A program made the position numbers and the translations under genes. Source: Raphanus sativus (Eukaryota; Streptophyta; Magnoliopsida; Brassicales; Brassicaceae). From it: DNA of 64,000 nucleotides. Below, in pieces: positions 1-10,233 of this stretch (the first letter of the stretch is position 1; every line of letters starts with the position of its first letter). Under the pieces are notes generated by a model. That model was not told where the DNA came from. It made no database searches and saw nothing but the letters and a program-made list of their open reading frames with translations. The DNA lies in NCBI RefSeq assembly GCF_000801105.2, contig NC_079515.1, positions 32,387,407 through 32,451,406 on the forward strand, read 5' to 3'.

Positions 1-583
1 GACCAGTTCGTGAAGAATTTTGTTACAAAAATTGTAACAGGGAAGGAGAAAAAATCTGCTAAAAACATGTGTATGTTATTGACCTATCTAGTTATTGATA
101 AGTTTGTGGTTATACTTTTAACATCCACACAATGATCTGAAAGTATGAATGTCTACACATACATAGATGGAGATGTGTCATTAGTTGATAGGTGTATGCT
201 TTTATTATCTTTAATGCATTTGCGAGAGATATGAAAATAAAAACTGGTGATATATGAAAGTAGGGAATTTATTTCCACAAGAAAGTCAGCTACTTTCATT
301 TAAGACAAGAAAATGAAAGTAATGAAGGGATGAGATTAATTAGATTGTGTGGTTGCAGTAAGACTCAATAAATATCAAAACTTATTATGTATGAAGATGA
401 AAACATATTCACATAATACTACTTGGTAATTAACTCTCACAATAATAATCAAAACGCAAGTATATTCATATTAAGTGGCAGCGATGATTACAAATGTGAT
501 GAAGTTTGACTAATAATAAAGAAATTACAATGACACAATATCATTACCGGAATTACTCAAAAGATTATAAAGTAACTAATCAT
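1..583. other. intergenic, 3' side of PSK5
   Basis: AT-rich sequence downstream of the minus-strand PSK5 gene. It should contain the PSK5 3' UTR. I see no coding potential, terminal repeats or RNA gene. Confidence 0.5.
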
Positions 584-944
584 TTAAGGATTGTGGTTTT
601 GGGTATAGATGTAATCAGTGTGAGCAACTAAAGTTCTGCGTATCAAGACACACTCTTCTTCTCCAACACCTTCACAGTTTACCTCTTCTTGTTCTAGTTT
701 CTGCGCATAACAAAAATATATAAACACGTGAGTATATTGTATCTCGACCATAGTTATTAAGAACTTTGTGTACAATATAAATGATTTGTAGTGTACAACA
801 AGAACAGTGAGGGTGTTGTTGAGAGACCTCAACGGAGATTTCTTCCGCATCAACGGAGGTTGAAATGGGCCGGGCTGATGCGTATGTTAGCGTGGAGCAG
901 AGGAGGAGGGAAGCGATGAAGAAGAAAGTTGTGAACTTCGCCAT
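584..944 (-). CDS. PSK5: phytosulfokine precursor, PSK5-like
   Basis: Precursor of the tyrosine-sulfated pentapeptide hormone phytosulfokine, which is secreted and signals growth through LRR receptor kinases. There are two exons, 828-944 and 584-700, with a 127-bp GT/AG intron; together they encode 77 aa, the length I recall for Arabidopsis PSK5. Exon 1 starts at MAKFTTFF, an in-frame Met preceded by nine codons of non-conserved sequence, and encodes a hydrophobic signal peptide ending near YASA. Exon 2 encodes an acidic, cysteine-containing stretch (CEGVGEEEC), a dibasic RR, and the hormone YIYTQ preceded by an Asp (HTDYIYTQ), as tyrosine sulfation requires. The C-terminal tail NHNP matches PSK5 rather than PSK4. 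A TATA box lies about 105 bp upstream. The YIYTQ motif makes the identification firm; the choice of paralogue also rests on synteny. Confidence 0.95.
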
Positions 945-1046
945 TTCTTTATCTGACAAAGTACTACACAATCTTGTTATTATTGAGTATATATGATTTA
1001 AAGTGAGGAGGAAGATATATGAGACTTGAGTTTTATAATTGAAGCG

Positions 1047-1055
1047 TATTTATAG
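1047..1055 (-). promoter_or_regulatory. TATA box of PSK5
   Basis: CTATAAATA on the minus strand, about 105 bp upstream of the PSK5 start codon. Position and sequence fit a plant core promoter. Inferred from sequence only. Confidence 0.6.
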
Positions 1056-1059
1056 AGAA

Positions 1060-3905
1060 ACCTGCGATGAGATACTAGTTCAGCAGAAACGTGAGCCATG
1101 TAATTTGTGTGCGGCATGAAACCATTACCATACCAAACACGCAAATTCATATTTATTATATGCTTAAGTTGAGTCATATATAATGTTGACAGTAATAAAC
1201 AAAAATAAATTTAACGATTGTTTTGGGTTGGTTAATCAGGCAGATTCTAGTGAAATTGATCAACGTGGAGTCAGCTATATCTTTTTTTTTTTTTTGTTCA
1301 CTGAGTCAGCTATATCATATCTTAAATATTTTACTGAGGAAAGTTGGTGGCGGATGTATGATGTATCTGTATACTGAGAGTTTCACCTTATAATTTGCAT
1401 GTGAAGTTAACTGCACTACTGCAGTGTCACTAATGAGTGATGTAGTTACTTAGTTTTAATTTTTTTTGTATCCATTTTCTGGTTGAAATTAATGAATAAC
1501 TGGTTACTTCCAATCAATTGTGTTTGGTTATTTGTATATATTCTTTAGTCTTTAGTCTTTACCATCTTTTGTTTTATTTAAGTAATTATTATTTTTAATT
1601 GAATGTTAAATTATTCAAAACAAAAAAAAAACTGTTTTTACAACTACGTGCAGCCATTTTGAAAAAGAAAGCTGAAAAGAGTGCTGAAATTTAAACAGAT
1701 TTTGGAAATCAAAAGAGAGACCAGCCTGCTCTCCTCCTTCATCCTTAGATTTAATTACATATAGTTGTGTGAGACATTCGCTTATATGTTTTATTTATTT
1801 GAATCAGTGAATCACTATATAGATTCTAATGCGAACAAGATGAATGGAGATAGTACTGTGCTATGTTTGACGTTTTCATCCATGTTTTTATTGTCGGTCA
1901 TCCATGTTTTATATGTACATTTTGCTGCAGATTTGATGTAACATTAATTTCATCCGATACAGTTGCATGTATTATAAAATCATGCTCACTTTTTAAAGTG
2001 GTTAATAAAATAATTAAGAAGGATCAATAGTAATGAAAACAACACTTGGCGCACGACATATTCTGCAAAACAAATAAAAAACTCTGGTCAATAATAGAGG
2101 GAAAAGGGGCTCAGCAAGATTCGTTTCAAACATGAAAATAATTTGTACCTATCCACACACATCATATGCGTATTTAGCCTTATTTTCAACTGTTTACATT
2201 TGTTTGTTCATGTTAATTTATTCTTTGTTGTGTGGATCTTGTAAATCAAGATCAGCCATCCGAGGACCATATGCCTTCATTCACTTGGGCCTATACTTTA
2301 TCATATGAATTGCATGTTTGGTCCATTTCAAAAACAGCTTGCGTTTATTTTTGTCTTCCTGGTCTTGTTGTTCTCTCCCTATAATGTCACGAACCTCTTG
2401 GAAAATTAGTATACTTTAAATAATGTATTGTGTTAAATATTTTAAATATGTTTAATCGGCTTGTTCGATCGATACTAGAAAGAATGCATTTATGCTACAA
2501 AATAAATTGGATATAATAATTTATGACCCAAATTTGGAATGCGTTCCATGTTAGAGATAATCAAATCGTTTGTTACTGGACTATATATGAAGTGTTCAAA
2601 TCAAAAACTAAGCTCAAACTAGTTAATAGCGGCAATTTTGTTTGTAACAAGAAACGGACTTTAACAGATACAGATTTATGCCGTGCTCTATCTAAATGCT
2701 TTTACTATTAGACTACCACTATTTGATTATGTATTGCGATAATAAAGGAAAAAATTATTAATATTTTATTTATGTTAAGCATCCAATCCACTAGTAAATG
2801 ATAAATTCAATAGTTTAAATTTAGGTTATCTTGGTGTTTGTAACATTGCTAGCCAAGTTTCTTGAACCTAGTTGTAACAAGAATAGTGATTTTGAAAATG
2901 TTAAAAGCTTTTGGTCGGGTAAAAATTTTCAGTAGTTAGATTTGATTTACTGATGAATTTCTGATGGGTGAGTTTGGTCAAGTTCTTTTAGATTGAGGAT
3001 AACTGACTTCAAACTTTGATACCTGATCATTCTTACAATATATAGTTTATAGATAAAAGGAAAGTTGCTGTGCTATATGTGCACATGTATAAAGTAGAAA
3101 GTGTCTGTCATTCGGTTTAATTTTGGTGTGCTTTGAATGCTTTGAACCCAGCTTTGCCGCTAAGAAAACTAACTCCAAGAATATTCTCAAAATAAAATTG
3201 TTCAAAGTTATTTCTGGCTTAGTATCCAAGATCGCGCCTTTATACGTACTTCATTATTATTTATTTTTCTTACAATCAATTCATAATACCTAATAACATA
3301 GAGGTTAAAATGTGTTTTCATGGACGGCTACGTAAGTTAAAAGTTACAAACGTATACATGAACCGGTATTCAGAATATGTATAGTAGATATATAACTTTC
3401 AAGCACGTGCTTGTTTGTCTGAATGTCGGACAATGTTTATCTGCAGCATGAAGTGTTAACAGCTTCTTTTTTTGAAACTTAGTGTTAACAGCATTTGAAG
3501 AACTAAATCATACAACTTTAAAGCCTAAAGGCAATTTTTTTTAGAAAACGCTATACGTATCGTAATTGAAAAAGTAACAAGCCGTGGCCGTCAGTTCTTA
3601 AAAGTATATAACTCACTAATTTATGGTTGAAAAACTACGAAGAGAAAAAGAAAGCGATCCACAGGTTAGCAGCTTCACATGATCAGTTTAGGAACTTATA
3701 CATATTCGTAATGGCGGAGCCACATGGTCCAACGGTGGGGGAGATGCCCCTGACTATTCATGGTTTCTAAAAGGCCATAATGAAAAAGACGGTCTCTCTT
3801 GTTTACTTTGAGCTGCATCTAGTCCGATAGTTACACGTATTCAGATACCGTCGCTCTCCTGAATCGAACCACTCTCACATTTTTTCCGGAACTATGGAAA
3901 TCTAA
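1060..3905. other. intergenic between PSK5 and the bZIP gene
   Basis: Nearly 3 kb of AT-rich DNA with no convincing gene. A 14-base phrase (GAGTCAGCTATATC) occurs twice around 1268-1318, separated by a T tract. Bases about 3710-3765 (GGCGGAGCC, then a GGGGG/CCCC stretch) resemble degraded hAT-type transposon termini, but I find no partner end. The PSK5 promoter occupies the left side. Confidence 0.4.
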
Positions 3906-4111
3906 GAGCATGATTAACCCGAGATCTTAAATTGGGATTTTTAATTCATGATTTGACAATTTTTTACATTTTTCGGCTAAGATTCAGCTCTTATATCTCT
4001 CTTTTATTTAAGAGATTTTCTTAACTTTTCTTAATTAAAATTTAAAAGTTAAGAAATAGTTTTTAGCCGAAGCTAAAGAACCCGCTCTAAAAGTTCTGGT
4101 TAATCATGGTC
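3906..4111. mobile_element. Tourist-like (PIF/Harbinger) MITE
   Basis: A 206-bp element with terminal inverted repeats GAGCATGATTAACC (left) and GGTTAATCATGGTC (right); these pair with one or two mismatches. It is flanked by the 3-bp target duplication TAA at 3903-3905 and 4112-4114, the hallmark of PIF/Harbinger MITEs. The interior is AT-rich and noncoding and contains a smaller inverted repeat (TTAAGAGATT / TTAACTTT-type). It ends about 185 bp before the bZIP start codon, so it lies within or next to that gene's core promoter. Confidence 0.8.
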
Positions 4112-4295
4112 TAAAAGAACTCTTATGTTATGTTATCAAGACGAAAATACCCTCTTATAGGGGCACAAGAACTTTGTCCATAAATATGGGCCTCCTACAA
4201 TGCAATTCTTCCCTTTTCCCCTTCTATTCTTCTCGTCTAACATTTTGAGAAACAATTTTTTTTTTCATTTTTGCTCTTAAGTTGTGAGAACCATT

Positions 4296-4892
4296 ATGTC
4301 CTCGATTTTTCCGGTTTTCTCATCTGAACCCGGTACTTGTTCTGCTCTGGAATCTGGATTAACTCCATGGAAACATGCATCAGATATATTCTCCATGTTT
4401 GATTCACCGGCGTGTCTCGTGGAAGTAGATCCCGGTTTAGAGAAAACAAACTCATGTCCAATTCAAACCAAAAATAATCCCAATCCCGGTTTGGAAGATA
4501 AACCTTTTAACAACACTGGTTTGAGCACTTTTCTTCCGGATAAAGATGAGCGGCGAAAGAAACGAAAAAAGTCAAACCGAGAATCTGCTAGGCGGTCCAG
4601 GATCAAGAAACAAAAACACTTAGAAGAGGTGAGAAGCCAACTTAACCAGCTCAATACTGAAAACCGGGACCTAGTGAACGGACTTCGGTACGTTATGCAC
4701 CATTGTCAACATGCAAAGATGGAAAGTGATCGTATAAGATTGGACCATAAAATTCTCCACGATAAGCTGTTGAACTTACGACAAGCTTTGGTGCTGCGAC
4801 AAGTCCAGCAGAGCTCAACATGTACATGCGTTGATAGTACCGTTGTAACGGTCCATCAGAATCCGTCAATGATAAAAGACCGCGTCATTTGA
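4296..4892 (+). CDS. bZIP transcription factor, group S, bZIP5-like
   Basis: Intronless gene for a 198-aa nuclear bZIP protein. The open frame extends upstream only to a GTG, so the ATG at 4296 is taken as the start. The basic region (about residues 84-106) has the invariant N-x7-R core in NRESARRSRIKKQKHLEEV. Leucines at heptad spacing follow (VRSQLNQLNTENRDLVNGL), a zipper of moderate length, as in small intronless group-S factors that bind ACGT-type sites as dimers. The N-terminal 80 residues are low in recognisable motifs. As recalled, Arabidopsis bZIP5 (At3g49760) lies beside PSK4 in the duplicated copy of this block, which makes this gene a likely bZIP5 paralogue next to PSK5. I see no upstream ORF in the short pyrimidine-rich leader. 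The bZIP call is firm; the exact orthology is inference. Confidence 0.88.
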   Translation: MSSIFPVFSSEPGTCSALESGLTPWKHASDIFSMFDSPACLVEVDPGLEKTNSCPIQTKNNPNPGLEDKPFNNTGLSTFLPDKDERRKKRKKSNRESARRSRIKKQKHLEEVRSQLNQLNTENRDLVNGLRYVMHHCQHAKMESDRIRLDHKILHDKLLNLRQALVLRQVQQSSTCTCVDSTVVTVHQNPSMIKDRVI

Positions 4893-5366
4893 GATTTACG
4901 GAGAAAACCATTCTGGGTAATCATCGACCAAACGGGAATATTACTAGTCTTTAATATTATTTCTTTTTAAATAGGTATCGAGAATGAAATAGGTAAGTCT
5001 TTTTTTTTTTTTTTACAACAGGTAATGCTAGTCTATATTGTTACTTTATGTCGAAAATCATTATATATATTATGTTATATACAAATTACAATAGTTTCTT
5101 TTCTTATTCACTTATATGTTTTATAAGAGTTATAATAAGGAGAAAAAATTGGTTACAACATACTTTTGACCAAAAAAAATTGGTTACAACATATGTTTTA
5201 CTGAAACGTGAAAATAACATAAGTGCTACAAACCTCTAGAATTGATTAATTGAGAAGTATGTATATGATAAAAAAAAAGGAATGGAAGTGGCTCAGATTC
5301 AAGCACAGGATGTTACCCGTTAATCACTATAACCGCGCGTAATTCGTTGAACGAATTCGTGGCAGT
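4893..5366. other. intergenic, bZIP 3' flank
   Basis: AT-rich sequence. It contains a short repeat of TTGGTTACAACATA around 5149-5195 (two copies about 30 bp apart). No gene seen. Confidence 0.4.
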
Positions 5367-5371
5367 TTATC

Positions 5372-5718
5372 TGTAACGCCCCGACCGCCCACGGCTAATG
5401 GGCCACCCACGCCCGCTCTCTCGGCCCGTGGGCCCCATCCCATCCGACGGTCGATCGTTAATTTTCCAAGGCTCGAAATCATTGTTTACTGACCCTGCAA
5501 TCACCACCCGACCTTTCCCCGTGCTTTGGCCTCACTCGCACGCTATCGCGAATCACTTCCCGATAGGTCACCCATCCTTCCACTACTCTAGCTCAAGCAC
5601 GCTTAACTCTGGAGTTCTTTCAGGATGTGCTCCGGAAAAGGTAAGTCAACTTTGGTGATATAGGTAGCCAAATCAATTCTCTTAAGCCTTTTCACATATC
5701 ACAACTCGGGATGTTACA
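5372..5718 (-). repeat. LTR copy 1 of the TRIM element (3' LTR)
   Basis: 347-bp long terminal repeat starting TGTAACGCCC and ending GGGATGTTACA on the plus strand. It is the 3' LTR when the element is read on the minus strand. An 86-codon open frame inside it occurs identically in the other LTR and is not taken as a gene. Confidence 0.9.
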
Positions 5719-5809
5719 ATTCACCCTCTCTCAAAGAACGCAACGTCCTCGTTGCGCCCCACGACAGGTCTCAAGACGCCTCTCAGGTCAGAACTGAGAC
5801 GGCTAACCA

Positions 5810-5821
5810 GCTCTGATACCA
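5810..5821 (-). other. primer-binding site (initiator Met tRNA type)
   Basis: TGGTATCAGAGC on the minus strand, two bases from the 5' LTR boundary at 5824. This is the usual plant LTR-element PBS. On the plus strand it looks like a tRNA 3' end, but there is no tRNA body. Confidence 0.88.
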
Positions 5822-5823
5822 CT

Positions 5824-6170
5824 TGTAACGCCCCGACCGCCCACGGCTAATGGGCCACCCACGCCCGCTCTCTCGGCCCGTGGGCCCCATCCCATCCGAC
5901 GGTCGATCGTTAATTTTCCAAGGCTCGAAATCATTGTTTACTGACCCTGCAATCACCACCCGACCTTTCCCCGTGCTTTGGCCTCACTCGCACGCTATCG
6001 CGAATCACTTCCCGATAGGTCACCCATCCTTCCACTACTCTAGCTCAAGCACGCTTAACTCTGGAGTTCTTTCAGGATGTGCTCCGGAAAAGGTAAGTCA
6101 ACTTTGGTGATATAGGTAGCCAAATCAATTCTCTTAAGCCTTTTCACATATCACAACTCGGGATGTTACA
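5824..6170 (-). repeat. LTR copy 2 of the TRIM element (5' LTR)
   Basis: 347-bp repeat matching 5372-5718 base for base as far as I can read. It is the 5' LTR in element orientation and is followed by the target duplication TTATC at 6171-6175. Confidence 0.9.
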
Positions 6171-6530
6171 TTATCAGTCAAGGAAAGTCCAGAATAATGG
6201 ACTACGCACATAATCTTTGGTTATAAATTTACATATTTGATGATTGCTTTTGAATAGCCGTGAGAAAATAATAAATTGGAATGTACATGTAATATAATAA
6301 AATAGTTTGAGACAACGCTGCATCCCTATCGTAATATTGCTTTTATTAAACTTTTGGTCTAGTGTTTCATGTTCACTAGACATATTGATCCACGTTCGCT
6401 TTATCGTGCTTTAACGTATACGATTTTGAACATGTCGAATATTTTTTTTACCAAATATAGAGATATATCAAAGATAAGAATAGCCTGATGACTTAATAAT
6501 CATAGGTCCACTAGTTAATTCTTCGCCTTA

Positions 6531-7385
6531 AAGCATATTCAAAAAAAGCTCTCTATTTTACCATTTACAAAATTATATATTTGAAGTTTCAAAGTGCTTT
6601 TCTCCAAAAATAAAACTTCAAACTTAAAATTATTTGTAATTTATTCTATAGTTTTTATATTTATCATAATTAATGTAGATCCATAAATTTTTTATAAATA
6701 AATAGAACATATATAAAACATAGTACAATAATATTAATTAATAAATTCTTACACTACAATATAAATTATAAATAAAAATACATAATTAAATATTAAAATA
6801 CAAGAAAATACCACCTTGTTCTCTAAAATTATTTTCGTAATGCTCCACCTTCGGTTACACAAAATTTGTATAGTCAATATTTTAGAGATTTTGGAGATTC
6901 CAGCACAAATTTACCAGACCATTAGTGTTGTTGTAATATTAAAATATGTGTCATAATTTTTGTCTTCATATACCTTTTAAAAAATATTTTTTATTAAGTT
7001 TTTTTCTAATATTTTTGTTATCTAATTCTAGTTTTAAAATAATATAAATTTTATTTAATTTAGTTTTATGTGTTTTATGTGTAAAACTTCAATTTATAAA
7101 AATAAATCTGAAATAATTAGATATAAATTTTTTAAAGATTAAAAAGATAAGCAAAAAATACTTTAAAACATAAATGTGATTTGTAGTTAATTGTAAGGAC
7201 TAAAATGCAAATAAAAATATAAAACTTCAAATTTAGAGTTTTGAGAAATGAAACTTCATAGTTTTGAATAGTGAAACTTCAAATATGAAGTTTTACTTCT
7301 CAAAACACTAAATTTGAAGTTTGAAGTTTATATCTAAGACAAAAACTCTATATTTGAAGTTATAGAGTTTCTTTTGGAGATGCTC
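6531..7385. mobile_element. AT-rich Tourist-like MITE or nested MITE
   Basis: About 855 bp of very AT-rich sequence bounded by diverged inverted ends: AAGCATATTCAAAAAAAGCTC on the left against GAGATGCTC on the right (reverse complement GAGCATCTCCAAAAGAAAC). TTA triplets at 6528-6530 and 7386-7388 look like a target duplication. The interior repeatedly uses AAACTTCAAATTTGAAGTTT-like palindromes. The size suggests an expanded or nested copy. The left end is weak, so boundaries are uncertain. Confidence 0.5.
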
Positions 7386-7461
7386 TTAATTTACTTATCT
7401 TATATACAAAAATATGATTTTTTTTAATTGAGTAGTAGTTTACGAGGCTAGCTGTGCTTAT

Positions 7462-7849
7462 CAGGGCCATCCCTTCTATAAAGCTCGTGAAGAAAGCTTC
7501 AGGCCACCAATTATTTACAAAAATTTAGGGCCACATCCTTAGAAATGAATAGTGTGATTGATTACAGAAACATAAATCTGATTTCTTATTCTGAGTTTGA
7601 GTCTTGCTTTTCGATATTGTGGTGGTTTTTGCTGTCTTTTTAATATGGTCATTGTCATTTTAGTTTAACATTTTATTGATGACTTCTAAACTGATACATA
7701 ATTTATATTTTTAGTAAATCATCTTATGTATATGTATCTGTCTGTGTGTGTATGTGTGTTTAAACATATGTTCACAATAAATATTATGTAGACATAAGCC
7801 ACAAACTGTTAATATACTTCGGGCCACTGAATACTTCGGGACGGCACTG
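7462..7849. mobile_element. non-autonomous hAT element
   Basis: A 388-bp element with hAT-type ends: CAGGGCCATCCC on the left and, on the opposite strand at the right, CAGTGCCGTCCC. A perfect 8-bp target duplication GTGCTTAT flanks it at 7454-7461 and 7850-7857, as expected for hAT transposition. The interior has no transposase coding sequence and carries subterminal GGGCCA repeats. Confidence 0.88.
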
Positions 7850-7857
7850 GTGCTTAT

Positions 7858-10233
7858 ATAAAAATAACAAACACTTTAATTAATGCATCAAACATAAGGC
7901 ATGTTTTTAAAGTTACAAGAAAATTCGAGGTGGTGGAAGAGTTCCAAGATGTCTAAAATTCGTTCAAAAAGAGAAAGAAATGACGAGCTAAAGTTTACTT
8001 TCTACAAGAAATCTATCCATCTCGCTTTCTGTTTTCCTTTTCAAGTGCTTTTGCTTTCCTCCCATAGAGTCTTTAGTGAATCTATAATTGAACAATCTGT
8101 TACGTAACTAAGTGTTTGTGATAAACTTAACGACTAGTCGTCGACCTATAAACACACACAACAATCAGACCAAATATAACTGAACCGTTTTGTTTGCTAA
8201 GAAAACAGCAAGATAATTAAATTAAGTACATGTTATTTTCCTTAGAATATAAATCAAACTAGGGTTGAAATGTGAACTTGTATGGTTCTGCTGAAAATCT
8301 AGTCTTGCACATGTTTTTGGCTCTTTTGTGTACAAGCCATCCAATAACTGTGTCTCTTTAGTCTTTATTCTTATGCTTTGTAGAAAAACAACATGAAGAG
8401 ACTCAAGAAAAGGAAGCTTTTAAGTTATAACAACAAAAAGGATGTAAAGCTACGTGGTTTTTTATTTATTTTAATACATAAATCTTGGAAACTTTCAATA
8501 TGAACTGGGAATTTACGATTGCAGTTAGTAACAAAATTATTTGATGGCGAGCAAGAAAAGAAGGAACTTGGTTTGTCAACTAATTAAATCCAGTTACTGT
8601 GGTCTTCAAGTTGTTTTCAGTGTCAAAAAGTTCAACAATAAAGTTACTTTTATTTGTTCATGATAAGATGCATTTGAAAATGTTTATAATGTAAAAAAAT
8701 CACGTAATTATATAATACACATGACATGCACATATTCCAAACTGAGTGCGACATAATTGAGCGTTAATATAATAGTGACATGCACATATTCCTAAAAATC
8801 ACTAGTGTGCGGTTTCAAAATTATATTACTATTTATTTTTGATATCATTGTTATATATCAATATGTATCATTATATAATTAATTGTATTTTATTTATGTG
8901 ATTGTATAAGTAATTATATAACTAATAATATTTTATACGTATTATGATATTATTATACAAACAATCATATATATTATATTTTTAACTTAAAATAAAAATA
9001 TAAAAATGATAATTTAAGTTGGTATTTAAAATTAAGAATTTGTATTGTATTTTATATATATATATATATATATTAAAAATAATATTTTTTTATAATAGTA
9101 TTTTATGTCATCTTCGTATATTTTAAAGTTGATTCTGATAGATAGTTTTTTTTACTATATATATAATAGACTTACAATTTTTCCTAATAACATAAGTTTA
9201 CTTTTTTTTTATAATATACTTCATTTTTCAAATAATATTATATTCTATTTTTGTATTGTTATCCATGTTTTCAAATAATTCTAAAATGTATTTAGTTTTA
9301 ATAATATAGATAAATGAACCATAATGTGTCACAAAAAAAAAGATAAATGAACCATAAAAGAAGGCCGATTGATATACCAGCTCCATATTTTTAAAAGCCC
9401 ACAAATAACCCAATGAAACCCAAGCTTTAGAAGATATGACTTGGCACGGACTTTATATTAAGATTCGCATTGGGCTTTGACAAAGAAATGAGAAATCATA
9501 TATAGGCTTTTATATTTGGAGATGCATTATGCCCATGGGATCATGGATTGTATCTGGTTAAGGAGAAAAATAACTTACAGCTACTTGAACTAAATACATC
9601 AGTAGGAGTTGTTTATTCATCTTCCTAATTTATAACTTACTCTTAGCTCCTTTTAATTACACTAGGAGTAACCTTCAAAATAACAGTCAATGGAAATAAG
9701 CCCATTGAAATATCTACTTATGTCACATTAAAAGCCCATAAAGGCCCAACGAAACCCTACTTGTAAATCCACCATCAGATGTATAAATAAGTAGCTAGTA
9801 GAATCGCCGTTCGTTTCATAATCGTCTCCATTCGCTGATTCACCCCTGCAACAAAGGCAAAGTTAACACTACCTTCCATATATCTTTTTGAATTCTTCAG
9901 TCTCGTTTCAGTCTTTCTTTTGGTCGATTTTGTTAAAAAAAATTTAGAGGCGATGATGACAAAAAAACATTTCTCGATGCTGAAAATTACTCGAGGGACC
10001 AAAAAACCACTCTTGTAATCTTTCTTGATGTTTGTTGTTTGTGCGTGTCTGAGCCCTTTTTTTGTTTACCACTCTTACTAATCTTTCTCTGCGACATTGT
10101 TTGTGATTACATTGTGTGTTTTCGTTAATCATATCTGAGAAAAAAATACTAAATTACTATAGTGATTTGTTTGATTGTTTCTAATTAGTGTTTAACTTTT
10201 ACTGTTACCAGCTTGTTAATAACCCAAAACCTA
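7858..10233. other. intergenic and 5' region of the ankyrin/methyltransferase gene
   Basis: AT-rich, low-complexity DNA including a short (TA)n tract near 9054-9074 and two similar phrases with GACATGCACATATTCC near 8723 and 8778. The last 500 bases before the gene carry several GCCCA/TGGGC-type promoter motifs (about 9400-9750), typical of housekeeping plant genes. An acceptor-like ...TTACCAG just upstream of the start suggests a 5' UTR intron, but I cannot place its donor. Confidence 0.4.

Larger units (their letters stand above)
5372..6170 (-). mobile_element. complete TRIM-type LTR retroelement
   Basis: A 799-bp element: LTR 5372-5718, a 105-bp interior 5719-5823, and LTR 5824-6170. Both LTRs are 347 bp, begin TG and end CA (TGTAAC...GTTACA), and look identical by eye. 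A 5-bp target duplication TTATC flanks the element at 5367-5371 and 6171-6175. Read on the minus strand, a primer-binding site TGGTATCAGAGC (complementary to the initiator Met tRNA 3' end) lies two bases inside one LTR, and a purine-rich tract (GAGAGAGGGTGAAT) abuts the other. No protein is encoded in the interior, so mobilisation must have used enzymes from another element. This combination defines a terminal-repeat retrotransposon in miniature. The matching LTRs imply a recent insertion. GC content is well above that of the surroundings. Confidence 0.92.

Noticed and set aside
3706..3780. hAT-like terminus GGCGGAGCC
   Set aside because: No matching inverted end or 8-bp duplication was found, so no element is called.
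4284..4295. Upstream start for the bZIP protein
   Set aside because: The upstream codon is GTG, not ATG; the first ATG in frame is at 4296.
5807..5823. tRNA-like GCTCTGATACCA sequence
   Set aside because: It is the complement of a retroelement primer-binding site at the LTR border; no cloverleaf precedes it.
5398..6110. Two identical 86-codon proteins
   Set aside because: Both lie inside the TRIM LTRs; they are by-products of repeated noncoding sequence.
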